NCBI RefSeq assembly: GCF_000006565.2
Contig: NC_031479.1
Coordinates: 5,234,289-5,298,288 of the forward strand
DNA length: 64,000 nt
From: Toxoplasma gondii ME49
Taxonomy: Eukaryota; Apicomplexa; Conoidasida; Eucoccidiorida; Sarcocystidae
Direction: 5' to 3'
Shown: piece after piece, positions 24,796 to 37,500 of the stretch
Position numbering within the stretch: the first letter of the stretch is position 1
Layout: each line of letters opens with the position of its first letter
Position numbers and translations under genes: made by a program
The notes under the pieces: generated by a model
What the model was told of the DNA's origin: nothing
What the model saw: the letters and a program-made list of their open reading frames with translations, nothing else
Databases searched by the model: none

Positions 24796-26307
24796 TCATT
24801 TTGTGAGCGGCGTCGTGCCGCCACTACTAAGTTTTCGCAGCCGGCAGCCGCTTCTGCTGATGCTTCTTTTTCTGAAGTTTTTGTGGCTGGTCCTCCCTCC
24901 CTGTTCTGATACACTCCCCGTCCCAGAGGGAAAATCGGAAGCGGCTCCTCTACCAGGTGACCGACGGAGAAGAGATGACAGCTTGCCGATGAGACCTGGT
25001 TTCTTCTCCGAGGACTCCGGAGCACATAAAGGGTCGGCACTGTTACTCGGGAGAAGGCTGTCATCTTTCCGTGAGGCGGGCACAGCCAGTGACACTTGCC
25101 CGGTACCGGCTGAAGGTGACCCCATAGGGCGGCTAGAAGCCACTCGCTCTAACGGTTTCTGTCGTGGAGTTCTTTCGACTCTTGAGGTTTTGCTCGTGCA
25201 GGAAGGCGGCCTGGGGTGCACGCTCGCAGCTATGGGGGCCACAGCAGCATCCTTCTGCCCCCTCACACTTCCCAGTTGCCTCTGAAGAGGGGCTGCGTCA
25301 GCAATAGATGAGCTTCGTGTTGTCCCCGTCGAAGACGAGAGACCGGGAACTAACTGTGGTCGGCTTAGTCCTTTCGGCTGTTTCTGCCGGCTGCCGTTAG
25401 GTGAGCTCCCCCCTCCAGACGCCGCATGCAAGCGTCCGATCGTCGGTTGCGTGCCACCATTCATGCTTTGGCATCCAGTGGCCGCATCGTTATCTTCGAC
25501 TGGAAGCCCGTTCAATGCGAAACTGCCAGATTTGTCTCCTACCTGAGATGCGACAGCTTTCACGCTGGTGCCATCGACGCTTGTAGACCGTCCGACTGTC
25601 GAGCGCGGCCGGCCCATTGTCCCTGGTGGTCCGAGTCCCTCTCTGTGGCGTTGCGCAGCCACGCCGGAGAGAGAAGGCCGAGCTGACCCTGCTGGAACAG
25701 GCCTCGATGTATTTCTCTTTGAACGGAGGCTGTCAGACGGATGCTGCTGGCAACTTGATTCGCCATGCTCAGCTCCCATTTTGCGTCTCGATACTACCCC
25801 TCCTTTAGTGGGTGGTTGCTCAATACCCCTGTCGGGTCTGTTTACAGAGACGGCAAGGGACGTCAAAGGCCGTTTCGCCGCCTCTTTTGCAGGTGCAAAT
25901 TGAGGGGTGGTCTGCATTCCTGGCTTCTGCGCGCTGGTGCGGAGTCCCAGGCGTTTGGTCAGCAGAGGAGCATCCTCACGCGGAACCTCTCCTTCCGACG
26001 CCGCAGACGTTGCCGGTAGCGCCCTTGTGAGAGAAGAGTCTTGCGTCGAAACGCTTGGTTCGCTGGTAGTCGTGCTGAGCCGTGGGCGCAGATAACGCGG
26101 AGGAGAAGTCTCATGATCGCCGTTACTGTTAGACGACAGCAGTCGCTTATGCATAGGCGGTTCTGGGACGGAGGTCTTCGTGCATTCGACCCCTGCATTT
26201 CGGTCGCTGTTCCTAGCTTCCACTGGCTTCTTGGATGCAGTGGCATCAACGTCGTCTGACATTACTGCTGAGCACGGCAGCAGCCACACGAATTGACAAG
26301 GACACAT
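24796..26307 (-). CDS. Low-complexity basic orphan protein, 503 aa
   Basis: One uninterrupted frame from an ATG at 26307 to a TGA at 24796. An open frame of 503 codons at this base composition is very unlikely by chance, and an (A/T)GAGACG element lies about 260 bases upstream of the ATG. The protein is Ser, Pro, Arg, Gly and Thr rich and almost surely disordered. The only structured-looking part is a short amphipathic stretch near residue 455 (KKPGLIGKLSSLLRRSPGR), followed by a very basic tail. A second Met at residue 16 could be the true start. The segment before it (CPCQFVWLLPCSAV) is too short and cysteine-rich for a typical signal peptide. No family recognised. Further 5' or 3' exons cannot be excluded. 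Confidence 0.7.
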   Translation of the reverse strand: MCPCQFVWLLPCSAVMSDDVDATASKKPVEARNSDRNAGVECTKTSVPEPPMHKRLLSSNSNGDHETSPPRYLRPRLSTTTSEPSVSTQDSSLTRALPATSAASEGEVPREDAPLLTKRLGLRTSAQKPGMQTTPQFAPAKEAAKRPLTSLAVSVNRPDRGIEQPPTKGGVVSRRKMGAEHGESSCQQHPSDSLRSKRNTSRPVPAGSARPSLSGVAAQRHREGLGPPGTMGRPRSTVGRSTSVDGTSVKAVASQVGDKSGSFALNGLPVEDNDAATGCQSMNGGTQPTIGRLHAASGGGSSPNGSRQKQPKGLSRPQLVPGLSSSTGTTRSSSIADAAPLQRQLGSVRGQKDAAVAPIAASVHPRPPSCTSKTSRVERTPRQKPLERVASSRPMGSPSAGTGQVSLAVPASRKDDSLLPSNSADPLCAPESSEKKPGLIGKLSSLLRRSPGRGAASDFPSGTGSVSEQGGRTSHKNFRKRSISRSGCRLRKLSSGGTTPLTK

Positions 26308-27151
26308 TTATGTCTACCGGTGTCTATGCGGGGGAAGACTCGCATGGTGAGAGAGCCTCAGCTTTATCACAAACCGCTTTAGTAGGTATCTGTTGTCACT
26401 AAGCACATACCACAGGCGACGCTCGTGTTTCTCACAGAGATAGCCGCGTCTGTAGGAGGTAGAAGGTTTTTCAAGTGGGAAGACGCAGAGTAATGTAGGT
26501 GGCAAGAGGGATTCTTCTGCACGCAGCGCGTTGCTTCCTCCGTCGTCAGGTACACGTTGAGGCATGAGACGTATGCGAAACTGCACAAATCCATTTGGGG
26601 TGGGAAACGGCCTTCTGAGTCCGCTTAATATCAGTCGCTGGTCTTAAAGAAACAGTTGGGCAATTCAGGGGCACTAGGAATAAGACATTAATACGGGAAC
26701 TTCTAGCTCATACTTCTTGTTCGTAGATCGATACGATCGTTATACACGGTTCGTGTTTCAGATACCGAATAATGCTAGTGAAGCAGCTGGCTGCGACAGC
26801 TGTCACTACCAGTATCAGAGAACATGATCAGGGGCGAAAATGAATTGCCGCCAAACTCAGTTTCTCCATTCGGTCTTTCCGTCAACACAGCCCAGATTTT
26901 GCGTATATCGGCTGCGTGTCTGGTTCAGAGACACTAGCAACCTCATGTGGTGGCGTACCTTGAGAAGTGCAAGGTTGCACGGGGTGTTGTTGTGTGTTAA
27001 TGCTTGCCCTCTGGTAGTGGAGAGCTATCTCTTTCTTCAGCTCCTCCTCTAGACGCGCAGGATTGTCCTTAATCGCCGGTCGACAGGTCAGACGGAGGAT
27101 GACGATGCGACCGTCCTACATCCACGAATGAAGGGAAAGAACTACACGTAA
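26308..27151. other. Intergenic: orphan promoter and methyltransferase 3' region
   Basis: This holds the upstream region of the 503-aa orphan and the downstream region of the methyltransferase gene. A purine-rich minus-strand stretch at about 26950-27050 could encode a charged exon (EELKKEIALHYQRAS) but does not fit the phase of the neighbouring exon. Confidence 0.5.
26565..26571 (+). promoter_or_regulatory. TGAGACG promoter-type element
   Basis: TGAGACG lies about 260 bases upstream of the ATG of the minus-strand 503-aa orphan. It is a perfect match to the (A/T)GAGACG element of Toxoplasma promoters, at a plausible distance. Confidence 0.4.
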
Positions 27152-29646
27152 TCACTTCTTACGAAATGAGGAAAAACACGATGATGCATGGCGAAGCAGC
27201 AGAGCAGCTGTGGACGGGAAAGAGCCCAATGATGCACACAAACGTACCACAGCTTGTGCCAGCTGCCTCATGTTATTGCCACATGAGACGCGTGTATCAC
27301 TCATCGCCGAAATGGAACGATCTACTGTACTGGAATGCATCTTTTTCACTAGTTCTTTCCAATTTAGAGGCCTCCGAAACAACGCTTCTCGGTGCTCTGC
27401 AAACAGTCCTCCCCGGTCGCTCTATGTACAAGAGCATACGGAGGTGGCAGCTGCGAACGTAAACGAAGAGAAATATATATTCTTATGTAGTTGCGGCAGC
27501 TCGCAGAAGCCTCGGATCGTTTGATGTTTTAGTTCTGGAACTGCCGGCGGCACGAGAGGTTATTGAAAGCCCAGAACGAGGTGAGTATGCGCATGGTACT
27601 CGTTGATTTCTTCTTTTGATCGAAGGTTCACTACGCGTTTTTGCGCAGGCAAGCGTCGCTTGTCGTTGTCCTCCTAGAAACATGTATATGTCTGCACATT
27701 TTTGAAACGAGAGTTAGTCGTGGACCAACCTCTGCCACCTTGTAAACGCACCGCATCAGACGTTTCTTGAATGTCAATAGTGCTTTGACTACGAAGAAAG
27801 AGTGAGCCTCCGTGGAATCGAGAGCAGTATGTCCTAATTGTGTCTTCTGTCTCAATTTCTTCCATGTCGAAGATTTCGGACAAGCGCGCTATGAGTTCGT
27901 TCTGCTCCTGGTCAGACGAAGCATCTCCAACATTGGTTCCGTCAGCGTTACGCCACGTATGGCACATCAGCACCTCCTGTAGAAGAGGCAGAAAGTCAAG
28001 TGCCTAGCTTTATAGCCCTGGACCAAACAGGAAAAATATCTACCTACTGTCACTATGCGTGGCTTGGCCGTGTGGCAGCATGCCACTTGGTTGCTTGTTG
28101 CGTGCGATCAGCAAGTTTATGCGCAGAAATTTCTGAGTATGGAGATGAAGGTCTATGGAGATCCAGACTCACGACATATTGTGTTCACATGGGTCTACAA
28201 AAATGAGGGCTCACATTTTTAAGATAGTCCGCGTACAACCACATGCAGACGCACATGTGCATAGGCTGTTATCGAAAAGGCAATGTCTCATAGACACTGG
28301 TACATAATGTAATGATGAAACAGTCATGGAACAACGAAAAACGCAGATGCCTGTTCGTGCATGTGCTGGTCTCGGGAGCATGCGCATATTCTGGAAAAGG
28401 TGACTATGTGTGTTCCTCCAGGCATGAGGTGCCAGAGTCGGCGATGGCACGTTAAGGCAACACTGACTGCAGCGTAATCGAATGAAATGGGCACAATCGA
28501 AAAAAGTTAACGGCACATCGTAGCCCCGAGGCATAGCGCTATTCTTCTTACTGAGTCAGTAGCGATGGCCTTGAGTAACAGAAGCAGGAAACAGCTTCGA
28601 AGTTCCTTGTCCGCCCAAACGTCGCTGCAGATTACCATTCTAAATGGGCAACGATCTCTGCTGCTACTGTCTAAAGAAAGCCTCGACGCCACTGCTGCAG
28701 CATCATCGCAGCTGATCTGGAGTACAACCCGAGAAAAAACAGTTCGAGTATCTAGCAATTGTTCTGTGCGTCCCGTGTTCAGCTGCTCCACATTGAAACC
28801 CGAAGGCATGTCAGCCCGATCTGATGAACTTTCCATAAGTCTTTCGAAAGCCCCGACCCCCACAACAAAAACACACGGTACCGGTGTACTCGCATGTGCC
28901 ACTACCGTTCAGCTGCGCGCAGAAAAATCCACCTACTTGCGCTTGATTTCGCCATTCGGCTTTGAAGGCCTCGATGTTGTGACGCAACAATGGAAGGCCC
29001 TTATCAAGTTCAGAAACGGTCACTGATGCTCCGAGAAGAGACGCAACCATGCCAACCAATCCGCAACCTGAAGATATGCACATTCATGTCTTTCACAGGT
29101 GCTCCACGTATCGGGACAGAAGCTGAGTCTGATGCCAGTAAACTAATATACGGCCACGAAAAACCAATTAAGTGAACGTTCAGTTTCTCAATGCAATCGG
29201 CGGCAGGTACTGTTTCGAGCGGTGTGGGGAAAGTGGTGCTGCAGCGCGCCAATAAAAAATTCGTCTACTCCGGTCGTCCGCCTTCGCATGTGTGCTTCTG
29301 CTGTGTATTCTCTAAGCGTACCAGATCCCAATTCCAATACTTTAGCATCTTGGAAAACCTCAAGACCTTCGCGTGCAGCACGCATTTCCAGATACTTGCA
29401 AAGGAAAAGGTTCTGAGGCCAAACTTGTGTCGCGGGGTTAGACCACTGGTTTTCCTTAACGTGAACTCTTCTTCTTGTGGGGACGTACATCTCGTACGGG
29501 TAGAATTTCGATGTTTTTAAGCCCCATATTCCTAGACCCTTTGACATGTTTCCGCCTGCGGATGATCGTTGGTTCACGTCAAAAGGAGCCCCAGCTGAAG
29601 AACTGACGGAAAACGCCTGCTGCGGATTTCCCGAGCGACTCGTCAT
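27152..29646 (-). CDS. METTL21-like (methyltransferase-16 family) lysine methyltransferase
   Basis: Exons on the minus strand: 29646-29322, 29067-28937, 28782-28552, 27976-27739 and 27396-27152 (1170 nt, 389 aa). The family transfers methyl groups from S-adenosylmethionine to protein lysines. Visible motifs are the QVWPQNLFLCKYLE lead-in, motif I split across intron 1 (VLELGSG|CGLVGMVASLLGA), the VSELDKG motif II strand with LLRHNIEAF, MVICSDVWAD (motif post I/DxxY region), then a LLLLLKAIA helix and the VLMCHTWRN strand. The exon 3 start is the least certain internal site: 28716 is an equally in-phase choice. The last exon (27396-27152) is chosen by phase; the alternative is to read through to a stop at 27674. 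Which protein is methylated cannot be told. Confidence 0.8.
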
Positions 29647-31568
29647 TGCAGGTGTCTGACTGGTGACCGGGAATCCGTATCAGCAATGGATTAAATAAAT
29701 TATGGACCATGATTGGAAACTGATGTGCATGCGCAGATTTCCCTGTGTGGCCCCGATTTCCGGATACCTTTGCTACTGGTGTTCGGCGGATGAGAAATAT
29801 GTATGCAGGTTGATGTTCGGCATGACAGATGCGGCACTTGAGCCCTTTTTGGCTATGGATTTGATTCTCTTGTGTATGGAAGTTCATTGGCTTCAACAGA
29901 GTTATCGGAGACAAAGATATGTGTAGTGTGTTACCTATGTTCGTCAGCTATGAGTCTCCACAGGTCGGTCACATACATGGCCACGTCGGGGGCCCCTCTT
30001 TCGCGTTAACTGGCCCCTCGGTGAAGACACCATGTTAATTGTCTTGACGATTTTGTGCAGATGGCACGTAGAATATCCCCCAAGACATAAAAATATTTGG
30101 TCTAAGGGACGGAGACTGTTCCGGGGTTTTCCAAACAGGTGCTATCACTCCATGAAAGAACAGCCCAAACAGCTCTGCTGTATTGCGGCCCTGCTGGATC
30201 AACGGGAAGGGCAACATGCGGAGCCACGTTTATTCCCAACTGAAAGAGCAGTTAGCTATGTTCTCTGGACAATCTAATTGCCAGCCACAACCTTCTGAAG
30301 CGAACTGCATCGAACACGCTTATCTATAGCCTTCTTCACCGGGCCCTGGTATTCCACCTGCTATGTTCCGCCGTGTTTTGCGTGGGTGTCGTTCCCTTCA
30401 TCGTAAGCAGTTTTTACAGAGAGAAGAGGCGGGGAAAAGTGGTTCGTTTAACGTCAGTCAAACGAATTTCAATTATATCAGATGCACGTCCATGAGTGTT
30501 TCAAGGGAAGTACTGTTCTGGGTCTGAAGTGTGTTAGGGCCGGACACGGGATTGTACGATTTTGGAGAGCTAGGCAGCAGAAGGCTGTAGATACAGCAAA
30601 ACTCCCCTAACGATTAGGATTTATGTAGCACCGCTCAAAATGCTTTAATATTTGAGCTAAGAAGACTGCCAAGGCATTCCTCCCGCAGCAGTATGTGGGT
30701 AACATAGCTGCACCATTGACATGCTGGTTAACATGTGCATGTCGTCACCGTTCCAATTTCCCTGAAAGAAGGATTCCTCGGTTGGGAATCGAAAAGAACC
30801 ATCGTGATGACTGGGAGAGGAATCTGGCATAAACTGTGGCGAAGCCTCTGGCCCCGACCCGACGAACACGAAAAAAACTGACGCAAAGCCTGGCAGCTTT
30901 CTGTCTCGAGCAACGAGTTGCCGGGAACCGTGCTAGCAAAAATAAACCATACGGCCTTTCACAGAAAAGTGGGAGCAATGAATTTTTGACCAGGATCGGG
31001 CGGGTAGTAGCCGGACACCTTTAGTAGTTACCCTGTTGTTTAAAGGTTACCTGGGTAGCCAGTATCGTGAAAGAAGAATAATAGAAATAGATGTTATCCT
31101 AGTTTGGGACACATGTTATTCTTTCTTCAAGCGACAGCAAAATTTTTCAGCGTCCATTGTAGCAACTACCACATTGATCAGGCGACCGTCCCCCGAGACT
31201 CGGGTTGGTAGCAACTGGTTTGTAGTAGATAACGAATCGGCAGCGCCGGAGAACACGGTGCGCAGAGTTGCTCCCGTACGTTTTAGCCGCCGAGGGCAAC
31301 CGTAGCATGCAAGCGTCCTGCTCTGCTGTGCACTGCGCCGACGGCGAGCATTAGATTTCCATCACTGGAGGTTCCACAAAGCGCTGTGGCTCTTTACAGT
31401 TGCACGCAAGATCCAATAGAAGGAAAGTTTGTTTCGGCATTTTCCTCGCATACATCTGATGCAGCGAGTGTCACCTTTCGCCCCTATCTATCGAAGACGA
31501 ACAGAAGGGAGTTTTGGTTGGCATCTTTGTCCTCGCTGTTGTGGCTGTCTTACGAAGAATCTCACCAC
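29647..31568. other. Unresolved region between CFAP69-like and methyltransferase genes
   Basis: This should hold the methyltransferase promoter and the 3' end of the CFAP69-like gene. A minus-strand open stretch at about 31290-31116 ending in TAA (a frame containing ATMDAEKFCCRLKKE) is a candidate last exon of CFAP69. A second candidate lies at 30869-30657. Neither has a splice site I would rely on. Confidence 0.45.
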
Positions 31569-34500
31569 CTTGAAAGTCATCAACAGACGTGGCGTTGTTG
31601 TGAGAGCGCCTTTGGTGGAAAAGTGCTATCTGACGTTTTTGTGTATCCACAGAAGTCGAAACTAGTCTCTCAATGGACATCTCCATCCAGCTTTTGTCCG
31701 ACTCAACGGGGCAAAGAGCCTTTTCTGCAGTTGAGAGACAACATCGCCCCGAGAAGGGTTTGAAAGGGCGTCACATGAACAATCTACGGGGGAAATCAGG
31801 CACAGGTCTCAGAAACCGGCAGTGTAGTGAGCACGCTCTAACAGCTTCTTCATTGCTAGTTACGATGGGAGAAGACGCAATGTTTTGCTTGTATCAACAC
31901 TGTCATACCTTCCCATGTATTGTGCCCGATAACACGCATCAATAAGGCTATGACTCCAAACAGGCGTGCGGAAATCAATTTACTTAAGCATCTGTCCTCA
32001 ATTCCAGCTGGAGAAAGCTGCCATATTTTGTACGAGTGATATTGTGTTTCTTCAGTACTGGTGGTAGTGTGTCCCATGTACTCACGCACATCGCCTACCA
32101 ATTCAGGCCCAAGCCATATAGAAAAACGTGGCATGGTGATGCGTACCGTGTTTGAAACTTTCTTCTCTGCACCAGAGCAAGAAGGGGAAAAGGAGTGTAA
32201 CTAAGACTGGTGTATCGTATTCCACAGAGGGGGCTCACCCGCTAACTTGGTTCTAACGTCTCCCCAAGCCTCTAGAAGACGGAACTCAGGATAGCGACTC
32301 ATGACCTCAATTTGCTGTCGACACGAAACTGTCAAACCGTCTTCGATCACACGGAACTCCTCGGATAGGGCGGAAGCCATGCTGTAGAGATCCAGTCTCA
32401 GGTCCTGATGAAGAGGCAATACCGAAGGTTGTTGGAAAGTCACATATCGTTTCAAGTTTCTACGGCAAGAACCACGTACGGACGATGGATTGTAATCGCT
32501 GTACTCTCTCAGCAGGGCATCATCAAGCAGGCCCCACAGGACGTAATCATCAAGGCATGCCTAGACCAACTCTTGTATATATATTGGGCAGCATGAAGAT
32601 AAACAAACATCTGTCGTATGCGTATGCATAATTCACTGAGTATACACGTGTATATGGTCGCCGTCGGAACGACAGAACTGGTGCACTAGGCTAGCACCAG
32701 GACGAGCCCAACACTCCGGTTTTTTGTGCATGAGACAATATCTGGCAATATCCTTTCTAAGGAGAGCTCACGCTGTGTCGGCTGAAGTTTCGTAGTTGTG
32801 CTGCATTCGTACCGCTGGTTCTTGTTCGTCAACTCTGCCTTGGATGAGCTCCTGGCGCACGCCTCTGACGCCGAGCGCCAAGCACGTTGTCAGCACGTCA
32901 GAAGACCCACTGGGAAGGCGGTGTGTCCCGAGTCGCGTCGGTGGCACCCCACTCAGCGTATCTGCGGGCTTGAGATAACCCGTATGAAAGCAACTAAAGA
33001 GAGTGCCGTCCTCTGGAGTCGATTGGGGCAAAGCTACAGGGTTCAGCGGCCTCATGACATCCTGAATAGTGCCGGAGGCCGTGACACTGTGAAATCGCTG
33101 TTGTTCGTGCAACCACATCTCAAGAAGATGCTGCATGGCACTTTTCCGCGTCGTCCTCGACTTCCACTCCCGGCAGATCTCGACTGCGTGGCGATTCCGA
33201 AGAAGCTCTGTGAGACAGCCCATGATCTGAATGACCCATCGGACACTGGAACCGCCCAGCGCTGAAACTCTTGCGGTATGATGTCTCACATTGTCGCACT
33301 TCTGATACAGTACGCGTTCATACGCTTTATCAAAATAACCTTGCGTGAACGTTTGGAGTTCCTTCAACGACCTCTGTCAGAAGAGCTGCCCTGGCTTTCG
33401 AACAAAAGCCTAGGAAAAAGAGACTGCGTCTGAACATTGTAATGTCTATTTTCAGGCATCAGTCCCCAAACATTGAATGCACCGCTAACGAGTGGTGAAC
33501 CCAACACCGACAAACCGTCTGCCGGACAGCGCTGACTGGCTGTATATGATCTAGATATGTTTGGGGTATGCGGAGAACGCATTCCTCATTCCTCTCTTAA
33601 CTGCATTCTCTTTCCTATCGCGAGGAATGCGGCGATCAGAAGTCTACCGCCTTTACTCTGGACAGCCTTTCTGGAAGCTCCGCGTTGGAACATACATGCC
33701 TCTGAAGAGTTCTTGGAACGACCTGAAGAGCTTCCAACATGACGTCGAGACCACCGTTATGCAGAAAGACTTCCTCGTTCTCAGGGTCTCCAACGACGGT
33801 AACCCAAATGCACTCCACGAGGCAAAGAAGGTACCTGGTGGATGTAGAACCTTGGATGCAGTCAATCATTGTAAAAGTGGCGTGGAATTCGTCGACCAGC
33901 AAACAGAGGCCTTGGCACTCACGAAGCTGCGCGCGAGCGTCAGCGCCAGTAGCTCCCAAAGTGGCAAGGAGGAGAACCGCACAGTGTTGACTGTTGAGGC
34001 TGAATGCGCCATCCGTTTCAGATAGTTCAATAAGACGGGAAGTGGCTTCTTTGGAGGAAAACTCTCGTATCCAATCGACAAGTGTGCCAACGGTTTCGTG
34101 TTCGTCCTGGCGACTCTCACTCGGTCGCAGCAGGATCGTGCACACCTTCTCTGACACATCGCTCTCCACACAGAGATACAGTAGCATGTTCAGAAAGGCC
34201 TTCATCAGCATGGGGAAAGACCGCCCTGCAATGAGGCGAATCAACAGAGAAAGACCCTCGAGCTCGACAAATTCCGCTGCCATGTACTCCAACGCAACGC
34301 TGACGCATGTGACGGCGTGCACGAAGAGAGTTCGATTCTGAGCCTCTGAGACCATAACGAAACACACAGTCACAAATTATACACAGAATAGAAGGCATGC
34401 TCGCAAGCACGCAACACGTCTGTTCGTCTACGAACTGCTCATTGTAGCGCTGCAGCCCCCGCTCGCAACAGCTGCGTGTTCGTCACGTCCTGTCGTCTCG

Positions 34501-37500
34501 TGGTGCTCAGCACCACTGCGTTCGCCCCTAGTTCAGGAGAAAGAAAGTGGTTTCAACCGACATCCCCACTACCACACCCAGCTCTACTTCTTCTGGTTTG
34601 CAACACGTCTTTACACCGTGAGTCATTATTTTGGTCGTTCGGCAACCGTGGAAATCGCAGCAGCGGTCCCTAAAAACGCCTGACTAGTTTACAAGGTACA
34701 CGCCATAATCCTGAACACTTACTTTACTGTGCAAAAGGATGGTCAGTTGCGAAGCATCACGTTCATTCATTGTTCACCCTTCTTTTAGAGGGTGTGTGTG
34801 GATAGCCACCAATAATAATGCTAGATTGCGAAACCGGAGTTACTCTTATCCACCTTGACACAGAAAGGAAGCACGGCAACGACGCACAGAGAACGATGAA
34901 TAGATAAGTAAGCAACTATAATGCTTCCATCTTGGACTTCTGAGCCGATTCATACATGCTTGCACATGTTGGGATCCAGTGGATACGGGAGTACCCCGTG
35001 TAAAGTGTGATGCAGGCGCGCTTACCATTGAGATGCCATATATTGAGGTCATGCTGGGCCACGCCGCCTGGTGTAGCTGCCGCCTGGAGGAAGTCCATGA
35101 TGGTACGCAGGAAGGTAGAGTGTCGGATTTGTTCTCGGCAGTCCCTTTCTGATAAACAATTTATTATTACTAGCCACCCTAGCTGTAGTTGCTCCACTTC
35201 CTCGTATCCCTCACGGCATAAACGACCTTGTGACTCTTGCGCAGGTTCCGACTGTCCGTGCACCTGCACAGGAAAAATACCTTGTTGTAGTGAGGAGCAT
35301 TTGAGTCGCCCCCTATTCTTCTCCTGGAGTCTAGATGTCTTCCCGCCATTACTCAACGAGCGGCGTCTGCTTCCTCCACTGTCGTCCCATTCTTCGTCAC
35401 CCCCATTCAAAGAGCTTTGCGGGGCGTTTCGTGCATCCACGCCATCGAAGGATGCCAGTGAGGTAGAGAATGAGCGCCGGCCTGAAGTAGTCCTGTGTGA
35501 AGCCGCGGTGCTGTCACCTCCAGTTCGAAAAGAACAAACCTTGTTCCCACGATCTTGGATCATGCCCAAATTCTTGGGCGCCGCTTCCAGCTGACAACAG
35601 GTTGCGGCACCTGGACGTGGAAAGCGTCGCAGATTCGCCACCCCGGCGAATTTCGCGTCCGCCTGCTGGCCATCACATGCAAAAGAGACAGGCCTTCCTC
35701 CTGCAGAGCAACATGGGTGAGATATAGGCGCTCTGAATTCTGTTGATTCACAGTCAGCGCGACGGTACAATAGAGATGCTGTTTGATCTTGGAGGCGCAA
35801 GTTTGCTATCGGTTCCCTGTCGGTTGGCTGGCTTGTTATGCGCTCCTCCTCCAAGACATCGAGGTATCTGCTCGTATCTCTACTGTTTAGCTTGTCAATG
35901 TTGGGTTTGCAGCATTTTCGCAAGACTTGTTTTAGAAGTCCAGATGAAGCAAACACTTGTAGCAGGTGTTTGTGCGTGGACAGCGATACAGCCACGCAAA
36001 GCAAGTCATTCTGTGAGCGCATCAGGTGACAATAAGATCTCGATCCGAACAGATGTTCGGCCAGAGCTGCTGCACTTTCCACAAGAGCCACTGCCTCCTG
36101 CGTGTGCGTTGTCTCTGTGAAGAGGATAGCGTCGTTTCCAGTGGCGCATTCCACCAAATTCATGAGCATATCTATCCCCACCTCCCGGTCTGCATCGGAG
36201 ACTGCTGGTGCTGCGCAGCTAAATGGAACCTCCGCCGTGTTACGCCGAATCTCAAGCAGCAGGGCGCGAAGCACCCGGGGCTCGCATAGATAACTGGCAA
36301 CCAGCGAGTAAGTAGACATTACAGCCAGCGCTTGTAAAATAGAAGATCGAACTATCCTGGACGTTCCTGGATCTAAAAACCGGTTTTTCATGAGGTCTAC
36401 AACTGGAAGGAAACTCGTCATTTTGAAAGGAGCCAACCCCTTCAATCCGGTTACAGACTGACACGACCTGAGGGGAACTCAACATAAGCAGTCTGAAGGT
36501 GTCTATGCTTGGGTGATTGATGAAATACGTACACGAATACAAGCATAGCACGGATTCACATGCGTAGAAGGAAGAGCACGTGTGTTTTCCTACGAGCCTC
36601 CAGAAAATGAAGACTGCATTCCTTTCACTATTGGCAGGCTAGGCGCATGCACTGTTTGTTATTCCCTCGTGGGCAACCTGGTACTGATCTCACTAATGGG
36701 TGTTTACCTATCGAGCAGTATTTCTTTAAATCAAAAGCCTCTTCCTGCCTTGGGAGCGACCACTCAAAGTGATGTAATTCAACTCTGCTGTCGAGAATGT
36801 ACACAGTCTTCCTGCGCACAAGTATGTAGACAAAAGAGAGATCTTGACGAGCCACAGAACATGAATGTGGTTAGTAAATTTCCAATTGACGCACTACTCA
36901 TGTCCCTGAACTAGCTGTGTCAATGATTCAGATGGAAGAGGGTTAACGCTGAAAGAACCTAGTTTCGGGTGCCCTGCTCCTGAGACTGAGGCAGAGCTGT
37001 CGTGCAGTGTCTTCGTCCTTGCGGCATGGGAGTGTCCAGAGAAGCCACCATGACCTGTTGAATTGGATCTTACATACTTTTATACTTCTACTTACAGGAG
37101 TATTTGTCTGCTTGGAGAGTCCTCATCAGGTGAAGGCTGCCAAAGTTCTGCAAATGCCTTGATGAACTCGAACACGGAGACGCTCACGGAGTCTGCCACT
37201 GCAGACCCAGCATAGAAATCATCATGCCAAATCGATTGGCGGCCAGCTTCATCTTGTCTTTTGTGGGGCGCGAGGTTTTGAGTGTGCGGCTTCTACCTGC
37301 ATCCGTTTGTGCACCTAGTGACTAGAACGGCGTGTTGATTTGAGGCTCAAGGAAATGTTTTTGCTGAGTTGCTGCCGCAGAGTAGATATACCGTTCTTCA
37401 AGTTTTCTGGATATACTCTTCTCTCAACACCTGATTCAAGTCAAGGCTACTTCGCTGCTGTGTAGACCGTGACTCAGATCATTACGATGATTGGGAACCG

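Noticed and set aside
24533..25285. 250-codon plus-strand frame opposite the 503-aa orphan
   Set aside because: It overlaps the longer minus-strand frame antisense, and its Cys/Leu/Pro-rich translation has no motif. The longer frame with an upstream promoter-type element is preferred.
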